The notes beneath the pieces were generated by a model, which ran no database searches, had not been told where the DNA came from, and saw only the letters and a list, made by a program, of their open reading frames with translations. Shown here piece by piece: positions 1 to 5,531 of a stretch of DNA of 6,199 nucleotides (position 1 is the first letter of the stretch; each line of letters opens with the position of its first letter). The position numbers and the translations under genes are program-made. Origin of the DNA: Anaerolineales bacterium (lineage in GTDB: Bacteria > Chloroflexota > Anaerolineae > Anaerolineales > DRMV01); contig WGAK01000043.1 in assembly GCA_015494815.1 (NCBI GenBank), forward strand, positions 1 through 6,199. The letters run 5' to 3'.

Positions 1-362
1 GGCAAGTGCCCTCGGAGGTCGAAATCACCGCCTTTCGCATTGTGCAAGAGGCCCTGAGCAACGTGCGCAAGCACGCGCAGGCCCGACAGGTGCGCCTGCG
101 CCTGTGGGTGGAGCGGAAGCGCCTCTACGGCCACATCGAAGACGACGGCCGCGGGTTCGACCCCGACCTGCTGGACGCGGCCGCGCCGGCCACGCCGCCG
201 GTAGGGCTGCACAGCATGCGCGAGCGGGCCCGCCTGCTGGGCGGCGCCTGGCAGGTCACCAGCCGCCCCGGCCGCGGCACGGTCATTACTTTCTGGGTGC
301 CCCTCGCGCCGCAGGAGGACGAGGACCATGACGGAGCCCATTCGCATTCTGGTGGCCGATGA
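1..362 (+). CDS. Sensor histidine kinase, C-terminal ATPase domain (5' end outside window)
   Basis: This is the last 119 residues of a sensor histidine kinase, read in the frame whose first complete codon is at base 3; the true start is upstream of the window. The visible part is a HATPase_c domain. The N box reads EALSNVRKHA (Asn codon at 60-62), followed by a DDGRGFDP G1 box, a GLHSMRERARLLGG G2 region and a GRGTVITFWVPL closing strand. This arrangement, with a NarL-type regulator next door, is typical of HisKA_3 (NarX/DesK/LiaS-like) kinases. The phospho-accepting His and the sensor domain are not visible, so the signal is unknown. The protein should bind ATP, autophosphorylate and pass phosphate to the regulator encoded immediately downstream. 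Its last 35 bases overlap that gene in another frame, which suggests translational coupling. The tail after the ATPase domain is short, acidic and His-rich (DEDHDGAHSHSGGR). Confidence 0.9.
   Translation, partial: QVPSEVEITAFRIVQEALSNVRKHAQARQVRLRLWVERKRLYGHIEDDGRGFDPDLLDAAAPATPPVGLHSMRERARLLGGAWQVTSRPGRGTVITFWVPLAPQEDEDHDGAHSHSGGR
313..318 (+). promoter_or_regulatory. Shine-Dalgarno for the response regulator, inside the kinase gene
   Basis: AGGAGG lies 9 bases before the ATG at 328, within the kinase coding sequence. It fixes the regulator start and supports coupled translation of the two overlapping genes. Confidence 0.75.
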
Positions 363-978
363 CCACGGCGTGGTGCGCGAAGGTCTGCGCACCTTGCTGG
401 AACAGGCCGGCTTCGAGGTCGTGGCCCTGGCGACTACCGGCGCGGAAACCCTGCGCCTGGTACGCGATCATCACCCGCAAGTGGTATTGTTGGACATCCG
501 CATGCCCGACCTGGACGGCCTGCAAGTGCTGGAACGGCTGCGCACCAGCGCGCCCGAGGTCGCGGTGGTGCTGCTCACCACCTACGACAACCCCACTTAC
601 TTGCGGCAAGCCCTGGCCCTGGGCGCGGCCGGGTATCTGACCAAGGATACCGACCCGCGCGCCATCCCTTTGGCGGTGCGCGCCGCGGTGCAGGGACAGG
701 TGGTAGTGGCGCGCGAGGCGCTGCGGCGGGTGCTCGAGGCCGTGCCCACCCCCACGCCCGCGGTCTCCACGCCGCCGCTGCTCGAAGAACTGACCGAGCA
801 AGAGGCCCGGGTCTTGCGGCTGGTGGCCCAGGGCCTGAACAATCAGGCCATCGCCCAGACCTTGCACATCTCGCTGAACACCGTCAAAACCCATCTCAAG
901 CACATCTTCGCCAAATTGGGGGTTTCGGACCGCACCCAGGCCGCGGTGTGGGCCTGGCGGCATGGGTTGGGGGAATGA
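328..978 (+). CDS. NarL/FixJ-family response regulator (LuxR-type HTH)
   Basis: This 216-residue two-domain transcription factor has the normal length for the NarL family. The receiver domain spans about residues 5-120. Its acidic pocket is D11-D12, the phosphoacceptor is D56 in VVLLDIRMPDLDG, the conserved Thr is T84 or T85, and the conserved Lys is K106 in GYLTKD. A Pro/Thr linker (about 139-150) leads to a LuxR-type helix-turn-helix at about 152-213. That domain starts LTEQEARVLRLVAQG and carries the recognition segment ISLNTVKTHLKHIFAKLGVSDRTQA. All phosphorylation residues are present, so it should be activated by the overlapping kinase. Phosphorylation normally drives dimerisation and binding to inverted repeats. 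No gene lies between it and the 12-haem cytochrome gene 187 bases downstream, so that gene is a plausible target, although autoregulation or distant targets are equally possible. The start is supported by AGGAGG nine bases upstream. Confidence 0.95.
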   Translation: MTEPIRILVADDHGVVREGLRTLLEQAGFEVVALATTGAETLRLVRDHHPQVVLLDIRMPDLDGLQVLERLRTSAPEVAVVLLTTYDNPTYLRQALALGAAGYLTKDTDPRAIPLAVRAAVQGQVVVAREALRRVLEAVPTPTPAVSTPPLLEELTEQEARVLRLVAQGLNNQAIAQTLHISLNTVKTHLKHIFAKLGVSDRTQAAVWAWRHGLGE

Positions 979-1009
979 CCTGCGGCCGCGGCCAGAGGCT
1001 TGGATGAGA

Positions 1010-1021
1010 ATTTCATGAAAT
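1010..1021. promoter_or_regulatory. Perfect 12-base palindrome, candidate operator
   Basis: ATTTCATGAAAT is a perfect inverted repeat in the gap between the response regulator and the 12-haem cytochrome gene. It is AT-rich in a GC-rich context, as dimeric regulator sites often are. Its last base is also the first base of the next palindrome. Which protein binds it, if any, is unknown; the adjacent NarL-type regulator is a guess from position. Confidence 0.4.
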
Positions 1022-1036
1022 CACCCCGCGGGGTGA
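1021..1036. promoter_or_regulatory. Perfect 16-base palindrome, candidate operator or RNA hairpin
   Basis: TCACCCCGCGGGGTGA is a perfect 16-base inverted repeat directly abutting the 12-base palindrome; the two centres are 13 bases apart. It could be a DNA operator. As RNA it could fold into a 6-bp stem with a CGCG loop. CATGA (1014-1018) and TCATG (1043-1047) could lengthen that stem after an internal loop. There is no T-tract after it, so it is not a standard intrinsic terminator for the regulator gene. I found no convincing -35/-10 pair in the 979-1165 gap, so its position relative to the cytochrome promoter cannot be stated. Confidence 0.4.
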
Positions 1037-1150
1037 GGCGAATCATGCCCCTGAGGGATGCCGCGCGCCTTGAATTAAGGGAAAATGAAGAAGCCCTGAG
1101 GAAGGCCTCTTGGCGTGTTGCGGCTTTGCAGGCCACGGGACACTCGACCA

Positions 1151-1159
1151 AAGGAGGTG
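1151..1159 (+). promoter_or_regulatory. Strong Shine-Dalgarno that decides the cytochrome start
   Basis: AAGGAGGTG is a near-perfect anti-16S match, with the AAGGAGG core ending 8 bases before the ATG at 1166. It makes 1166 the start rather than the in-frame codon at 1115, and places a proper export signal at the very N-terminus. Confidence 0.9.
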
Positions 1160-1165
1160 TGGTTT

Positions 1166-3793
1166 ATGAGACGACGCCTGTTGTTAGCCCTGGTGCTGGC
1201 GCTCCTGACGGTGGCTCTGGTGGCCGTCGGCGTCTACGCCGGCGACCGCTCCGGTGCCGCGCAGCAGCCTGCCGCACAGGGCGAAGAGGGATGTTTGTCG
1301 TGTCATGCCGGCATCGAGGACATTCGTCCGCAAGATAGCGACATGATGCGACAAATCAACGCCATGGGGCAGTGCACGGCCTGCCATGGCGGCGACCCCA
1401 CGGTGACGGCCGAGGACATGAACGACGAAGCGGCCAAGACCGCGGCCCACGGCGGCAACGGTCAGCCCTTCTACGCGGACCCCGGCAACCTGTGGGTCGC
1501 AGACAAGACTTGTGGCAAGTGCCATCCGGGCTATGCCGAAAGTTTGACCAAGGCCCTGATGAACACCGAGGCCGGCAAAATCCACGGTACCCTGTGGGCT
1601 TTTGGCGCGTTCGGTGGCAAGTATGGCCTGGACCCGGACAATGTCCACAAGGTCCGCTACGGCAACTATGATGTCGAAGACACCGACGGCCCCACGCCGG
1701 TCTTCGGTACCGACACCTACAAGGCCTATGCCGAGGCCCTGAAGAAGGCCTGGCCCGACCAGATTCCCGACAAACTGGAAGGGCTGCCGCTGCCCTCGGT
1801 GGACGAAATCGTCGAGAACCCCGCCTACGCGGCCTTCACCTACATGCACAGCGACTGCCAGCGCTGCCATGTGGCCAACCCGCCGCGGGCCAAGCGGGGC
1901 GACTGGCGGGGCACCGGCTGCTCCGCGTGCCACATGCCCTACAGCAACGAGGGCTTCTACGAGGGCAACGACCCCACCATCCCCAAGGATGAGCCGGGGC
2001 ACATCCTGGTCCACCAGATTCAGGCCACCCGCGATACCCAGGTCACCGTCAACGGCAAGACCTACAGCGGTATCCCGGTGGAAACCTGTAACTCGTGCCA
2101 CAACCGTGGCAAGCGCATCGGCGTGACCTACGAAGGCATCATGGAATTCCCCTACGGCACGCCGTTCAACGAGACCGGTGGCAAGCAGCCCAAACTGCAC
2201 ACCAAGCAGTACCTGTTCATCCAGGACGACATCCACCACGCGGGCACCGACCCCGAGAAGGGCGGCTTGCTGTGCCAGGACTGCCACACCAGCATTGACA
2301 TGCACGGTGACGGCAACATCTACGGCACCACCCTGGCCCAGGTGGAAATCGAGTGCGCGGACTGCCACGGTACCCCCAACGCGTATCCGTGGGAACTGCC
2401 CCTGGGCTACCAGGAAGAAGACCTCACCGCCAACATCGAGGGTGTGGACCTGGAGTCCCCGCGCGGGCTGTGGCAGGACAACCTGCCGCTGTGGATGACC
2501 TACGGCATGATTTACCCCATGGAAGACGGGTATCTGCTGACCGCGCGCGGCAACCCCTTCGGCAATGTGGTCAAGTCGGGCGACACGGTCATCTTGCACT
2601 CGGCCAACGGCAAGGACTTCGAGGTCCCGCTGCTGAAGAAGATCAAGGAAGAAGGCTCCTGGTCCTCCATGGATGCGCAGGTGGCCATGGACAAAGTGGC
2701 GCCGCACATGGAGAACATGGAGTGCTACGCGTGCCATGCCTCGTGGGCGCCGCAGTGCTACGGCTGCCATGTGGTGGTGGACTACAGCGGCGAGAAGACC
2801 TCCACCGACTGGATTGCCACGGCCAACAAGTATCGGGAAGCCGGTGGTGCGGCCCAGCACCTGGCCTTCAGCAACAACACCGAGAAGCAGCCGGGCAAGG
2901 CCTCTGAGGGCCGGGCCTACCTGCGCTGGGAAGACCCCATCCTGGGCATCAACGGCGAAGGCCGCGTGACGCCCATCATCCCCGGCTGCCAGGTGGTCTA
3001 CACGGTCATCGGGCCCGACGGCACCACCCTGGTGCACAACCAAATCGGCCGCACCCCCGCCAATGTGGAAGGCGCGGGCGAAGATGGCCAGCGGGGCATT
3101 GACATGGCGCCGGCCCAGCCGCACTCGGTGGGCAAGCAGGCTCGCTCGTGCGAGTCGTGCCACAACGACCCCAAGGCCTTGGGCTATGGTGTCAAGAACG
3201 GCATCTTCATGCGGGGCTACACCGAGCCGCGCTACATTGACCTGGTGGACGGCGACGGCAATGTGTTGCCACAGCAGACCCAGGTGCAGATGCCGGCCAT
3301 CTCCGACCTGCCCTTCGACTGGAGCGTGGTGGTTGACCCCGAGACGGGCGAGCAGGTGCAGACCGTGGGTCAGCACTGGCCTTCGTCCCGGCCGCTGGAT
3401 GCCGACCAGCGCACCAAGATGGAGCGGGTCGGTGTGTGCATGGGCTGCCACCAGAACATGGTGGACCCGGCCTTCTGGACCGACGAAGTGATCGCCACCT
3501 ATGGCCAAATCGTGTCCAACGAAGACCACATCCAGTTGATGAACCAACTGATTCACGACGCGGTCCAGGGCAAGAAGGCCATGGAAGAGGTGGAGAACCT
3601 GAAGCAGCAGATGAGCGAGATGCAAGCCGCCGCGGAACAACAAGCGCCGGCCGAGGCCCCCGCGGCCGAAGCCCCGGCTGAAATGCCGGCCGAGGCCCCC
3701 GCGGGCATCCCGGTGGGCTATGCGGTGGCCGCGCTCATCATCGGCCTGCTGCTGGGCATCGGGGCCATGGCCCTGCGACAAAAGGGCGCATAG
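1166..3793 (+). CDS. Exported dodecahaem c-type cytochrome with C-terminal membrane anchor
   Basis: This 875-residue protein has twelve CXXCH haem c motifs, with first Cys at 43, 70, 116, 231, 252, 308, 370, 397, 520, 531, 662 and 758. Only one other Cys exists (C608). Eighteen His lie outside the motifs, enough for mostly bis-His ligation. The N-terminus is a signal peptide (RRR, then a hydrophobic core to about residue 22), with likely cleavage after VYA at residue 25. After the last haem come a predicted coiled coil (about 796-826), an Ala/Pro/Glu-rich linker (about 828-847), a hydrophobic helix (about 849-870) and a short basic tail. The haem domain therefore sits outside the membrane on a C-terminal tether. 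Long haem-free stretches at 121-230, 402-519, 536-661 and 667-757 suggest interleaved non-haem folds. The role is probably electron transfer between the quinone/ACIII system and an external or periplasmic acceptor or donor. Some members of large multihaem families are enzymes, and catalysis cannot be excluded. It is flanked by a two-component system upstream and act-like genes downstream. I do not recognise a named family. Confidence 0.93.
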   Translation: MRRRLLLALVLALLTVALVAVGVYAGDRSGAAQQPAAQGEEGCLSCHAGIEDIRPQDSDMMRQINAMGQCTACHGGDPTVTAEDMNDEAAKTAAHGGNGQPFYADPGNLWVADKTCGKCHPGYAESLTKALMNTEAGKIHGTLWAFGAFGGKYGLDPDNVHKVRYGNYDVEDTDGPTPVFGTDTYKAYAEALKKAWPDQIPDKLEGLPLPSVDEIVENPAYAAFTYMHSDCQRCHVANPPRAKRGDWRGTGCSACHMPYSNEGFYEGNDPTIPKDEPGHILVHQIQATRDTQVTVNGKTYSGIPVETCNSCHNRGKRIGVTYEGIMEFPYGTPFNETGGKQPKLHTKQYLFIQDDIHHAGTDPEKGGLLCQDCHTSIDMHGDGNIYGTTLAQVEIECADCHGTPNAYPWELPLGYQEEDLTANIEGVDLESPRGLWQDNLPLWMTYGMIYPMEDGYLLTARGNPFGNVVKSGDTVILHSANGKDFEVPLLKKIKEEGSWSSMDAQVAMDKVAPHMENMECYACHASWAPQCYGCHVVVDYSGEKTSTDWIATANKYREAGGAAQHLAFSNNTEKQPGKASEGRAYLRWEDPILGINGEGRVTPIIPGCQVVYTVIGPDGTTLVHNQIGRTPANVEGAGEDGQRGIDMAPAQPHSVGKQARSCESCHNDPKALGYGVKNGIFMRGYTEPRYIDLVDGDGNVLPQQTQVQMPAISDLPFDWSVVVDPETGEQVQTVGQHWPSSRPLDADQRTKMERVGVCMGCHQNMVDPAFWTDEVIATYGQIVSNEDHIQLMNQLIHDAVQGKKAMEEVENLKQQMSEMQAAAEQQAPAEAPAAEAPAEMPAEAPAGIPVGYAVAALIIGLLLGIGAMALRQKGA
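3646..3704 (+). repeat. Two in-frame 20-base direct repeats in the cytochrome linker
   Basis: The same 20 bases (GCCGGCCGAGGCCCCCGCGG) occur at 3646-3665 and 3685-3704. The 39-base period is exactly 13 codons. They encode the repeated PAEAPA part of the Ala/Pro/Glu linker before the membrane helix. An in-frame period means slippage would change tether length without breaking the protein. Confidence 0.8.
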
Positions 3794-3822
3794 CACCCGG
3801 CCGCGAAGCCGCAACAGTCTCC

Positions 3823-3858
3823 TGCGGGGAGGGTCGTCAACGGCCCTCCCCGCATTTT
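3823..3858 (+). terminator. Strong intrinsic terminator after the dodecahaem cytochrome gene
   Basis: An 11-bp perfect stem (TGCGGGGAGGG at 3823-3833 pairing with 3844-3854) encloses a 10-base loop and is followed by TTTT at 3855-3858. It begins 30 bases after the cytochrome stop codon. The T-tract is short but the stem is very GC-rich. It separates the cytochrome transcript from the TPR gene. Confidence 0.85.
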
Positions 3859-3884
3859 GCCCCCGCGAAAAAACGGGGTACAAT
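3857..3884 (+). promoter_or_regulatory. Sigma-70-type promoter for the TPR gene
   Basis: The -10 is TACAAT (3879-3884, five of six consensus bases) and the -35 is TTGCCC (3857-3862, four of six), with a 16-base spacer. Transcription would start near 3890-3892, about 27 bases before the ATG at 3918 and upstream of the Shine-Dalgarno AGGTG (3907-3911). The -35 lies partly within the T-tract of the preceding terminator, so the two signals are packed into one short gap. Confidence 0.65.
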
Positions 3885-3917
3885 TTGTGCCATCTTTCAC
3901 AACGGTAGGTGACATCC

Positions 3918-4784
3918 ATGAAACGAGCGTGGTGGCGTCGCCCTTCAACCTGGCTGGCCGGGCTGGCCGTGCTTTTGCTGGCCGTGAGCGGCTATACTTT
4001 GTGGCAGCAGCAAGCCGCAGCCACCCCCACGCCGCCTCCGGCCGGGCGGGCCGATGTGGCCCAAGACTTCGTCGCGCTGGCCCTGGAACGCAGCGCGGCC
4101 GGCGACATTGACGGCGCGATGGAGGCCCTGAACATCGCCATTGCCGCGGCCCCTGACGCCGCGCCCCAGGCCTACTACTACCGGGCCCTGCTGCATCTGG
4201 AGCGGGCCGAGAACGAGCCGGCCCTGGAGGACCTGAACAAGGCCATCGAGCAGAACCCCCACTTCGCGGAGGCCTTCGCGGCCCGGGGCAATGTGCTGCT
4301 CAGCATGGGGCGTCCGGCCTCGGCCGTAGAAGACTTCAACAAGGCCCTGCAATTCGGCCTGGCCGACGAAGCCAGTGTGTTCGTCAACCGGGGCCTGGCC
4401 TATTTCCAGATGGACATCTACGATTTGGCCGAGCAGGACTTCCAAAAGGCCCTGGAACTGGACCCCGAATCCGCGGCCGCGTGGTTCAATTTGGGTAGTT
4501 TGTATTTGAAACAAGGCCGCAACCAAGAGGCCCTGGATGCGTTCCAAAAGGTGGTGGATTTGAACCCGGACATGGCCGCGGTGTACTTCAACCGGGCCGT
4601 GGCCTATGCCAATTTGGGACAGACCGACGAGGCCATCGCGGATTTGGAGCAGTATTTGACCTTCCCGCTGACGCACAACGCCCAACTGCAGGCGCAAGCC
4701 CTGCTGGAGCGGTTGCGCAGCGGTAAAGGCGTGGACTTGAACGCCGACGAGGTCGAAGCACCCTCGGCCACGCCGACGCCGTAA
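3918..4784 (+). CDS. Membrane-anchored tetratricopeptide repeat (TPR) protein
   Basis: This 288-residue protein has a basic N-terminus (MKRAWWRR) and one hydrophobic segment at about 12-30, probably an uncleaved signal anchor. A short ATPTPPP linker leads to about six TPR units at roughly 50-82, 85-114, 119-149, 153-184, 187-217 and 221-250. Units end in the usual pattern, for example ALEDLNKAIEQNP, ALDAFQKVVDLNP and LAEQDFQKALELDP. The C-terminus is acidic and ends in SATPTP. The TPR superhelix would sit outside the membrane and bind another protein or peptide. Position between a 12-haem cytochrome and an ACIII-like cluster suggests a scaffold or assembly role for these complexes. TPR proteins are too versatile for a firm function, and it may be unrelated. 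The ATG at 3918 is preferred over an in-frame GTG at 3909 because AGGTG (3907-3911) sits six bases before it and overlaps the GTG. Confidence 0.88.
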   Translation: MKRAWWRRPSTWLAGLAVLLLAVSGYTLWQQQAAATPTPPPAGRADVAQDFVALALERSAAGDIDGAMEALNIAIAAAPDAAPQAYYYRALLHLERAENEPALEDLNKAIEQNPHFAEAFAARGNVLLSMGRPASAVEDFNKALQFGLADEASVFVNRGLAYFQMDIYDLAEQDFQKALELDPESAAAWFNLGSLYLKQGRNQEALDAFQKVVDLNPDMAAVYFNRAVAYANLGQTDEAIADLEQYLTFPLTHNAQLQAQALLERLRSGKGVDLNADEVEAPSATPTP

Positions 4785-4798
4785 AACGGCTCAAGGCT

Positions 4799-4827
4799 TT
4801 GTCCGAGGTTGGACCATCGGTTATAAT
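4799..4827 (+). promoter_or_regulatory. Near-consensus sigma-70-type promoter for the pentahaem (act-like) genes
   Basis: A perfect -10, TATAAT (4822-4827), lies 17 bases after TTGTCC (4799-4804; four of six -35 bases). Transcription should start near 4833-4835, giving a leader of about 85 bases. A short inverted repeat, GTCC (4801-4804) and GGAC (4811-4814), overlaps the -35. No clear terminator lies between the TPR stop (4784) and this promoter, so readthrough from the TPR gene may add to expression. Confidence 0.8.
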
Positions 4828-4844
4828 ACGCCTGTTTGTGTCGG

Positions 4845-4887
4845 CGACCCGAGCGGGTGCGGGTCGGGCAAGGGTGGCCGTGAGGCC
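4845..4887 (+). promoter_or_regulatory. Structured 5' leader with two hairpins before the pentahaem gene
   Basis: Two RNA hairpins can form between the predicted start site and the ribosome site. CGACCCG (4845-4851) pairs with CGGGTCG (4860-4866) around an 8-base loop. GGCC (4876-4879) pairs with GGCC (4884-4887) around a GUGA tetraloop of the stable GNRA class. The Shine-Dalgarno GAGGAG (4908-4913) stays outside both. They could stabilise the transcript or be regulatory; no known riboswitch is recognised. Confidence 0.4.
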
Positions 4888-4919
4888 GAATGGACCCTAT
4901 CATCATAGAGGAGCGCGGT

Positions 4920-5462
4920 ATGACCGAAGCCAAACGCAGTGGTTTGTTGGGCGTCGCGTTGCGGGTGGCGGGTGTGGTGCTGGCCGCGCTGGTGCTTTGG
5001 GGCGCCATGTTGGTCTATCAAAGCCAGCAGCCCCCGGCCCAGCCGCTGGAGTTCAACCATCAGCGCCATGTGCAGGACCTGGGCATTTCGTGCCTTTATT
5101 GCCATTCCAATGCCCAACGAGGCGTTAGCGCGGGCCTGCCCTCGTTGACCAAGTGCATGGCCTGCCACAACAGCATCGAGCCCCAAACGCCCGCGGAAGA
5201 AACGCTGCGGGCCTATGCCGAAAAAGGCGAGCCCATCCCCTGGGTGCCGGTGGCCATGCAGCCCGATTTCGTCTACTTCAGCCATCGGCCCCATGTGAAC
5301 GCCGGCGTCGCCTGCGAGACCTGCCACGGCGAGGTGGGGCAGATGACCGTGGCCGAGCCCATCAAGAATCAGAACATGGGCTGGTGCTTGAGTTGTCACA
5401 AGAATTCGGTGGATGCCGAACATTTCGTCAAATTGTCCGACTGCGCAACCTGTCATAAATAA
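4920..5462 (+). CDS. actA: Membrane-anchored pentahaem cytochrome c, ActA-like subunit of alternative complex III
   Basis: This 180-residue protein has an N-terminal membrane helix (about 11-33, uncleaved anchor) and five CXXCH motifs with first Cys at 58, 79, 132, 156 and 175. Exactly five further His are present (47, 50, 122, 125, 168), mostly in FNHQRH and FSHRPH pairs that can serve as distal ligands. The pattern F-x-H-x-x-H before CLYCH, then GLPSLTKCMACH, then DFVYFSHRPHVNAGVACETCHGEV, then NMGWCLSCHK matches what I know of ActA, the pentahaem subunit of alternative complex III. In that complex ActA carries electrons outside the membrane, from quinol oxidised by the ActB/ActC core to a soluble cytochrome or oxidase. 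A molybdopterin-family subunit follows, as in act operons. The related QrcA of the Qrc complex is the main alternative. The ATG at 4920 is chosen over one at 4890 because GAGGAG lies six bases upstream. Confidence 0.82.
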   Translation: MTEAKRSGLLGVALRVAGVVLAALVLWGAMLVYQSQQPPAQPLEFNHQRHVQDLGISCLYCHSNAQRGVSAGLPSLTKCMACHNSIEPQTPAEETLRAYAEKGEPIPWVPVAMQPDFVYFSHRPHVNAGVACETCHGEVGQMTVAEPIKNQNMGWCLSCHKNSVDAEHFVKLSDCATCHK

Positions 5463-5464
5463 GG

Positions 5465-5499
5465 AACCGCGCGCGGGCCACCCGCGGACGCGGTTTTTT
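5465..5499 (+). terminator. Intrinsic terminator-like hairpin between the pentahaem and molybdopterin genes
   Basis: The outer stem AACCGCG (5465-5471) pairs with CGCGGTT (5489-5495). The inner stem CGCGGG (5472-5477) pairs with CCCGCG (5481-5486) around a CCA loop, with a two-base GA bulge on the 3' side. A run of six T's (5494-5499) overlaps the end of the stem. It starts three bases after the pentahaem stop codon and ends 32 bases before the next start. It has all the marks of a rho-independent terminator, although in an act operon one would expect co-transcription. Confidence 0.75.
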
Positions 5500-5531
5500 C
5501 GTTGCATCCCCAGGCGAGGAGACAAGCACGG

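Noticed and set aside
1070..1086. TTGAAT (1070-1075) and GAAAAT (1081-1086) as promoter elements for the 12-haem cytochrome
   Set aside because: TTGAAT has no -10 at a suitable spacing, and GAAAAT has no -35 at the right distance; neither makes a credible pair.
1115..1165. An upstream in-frame start for the 12-haem cytochrome
   Set aside because: It would place 17 residues with Arg, Asp and Cys before the signal peptide and has no ribosome site, whereas AAGGAGGTG sits correctly before the ATG at 1166.
1000..1338. A short + strand open frame (112 codons) running from the gap into the cytochrome gene
   Set aside because: It crosses the palindromes, the strong Shine-Dalgarno and the cytochrome start in another frame, and its translation has no coherent features.
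3861..3878. A second hairpin (CCCCG with CGGGG) as another terminator after the cytochrome gene
   Set aside because: The stem is only five base pairs, there is no T-tract after it on the + strand, and it lies within the spacer of the TPR promoter.
1184..3919. A 911-codon open frame on the minus strand opposite the 12-haem cytochrome gene
   Set aside because: It mirrors a GC-rich gene with strong third-position bias, is compositionally odd (many His, Gly, Val, Arg) and shows no recognisable domain, while the + strand encodes twelve CXXCH motifs and a proper signal peptide.
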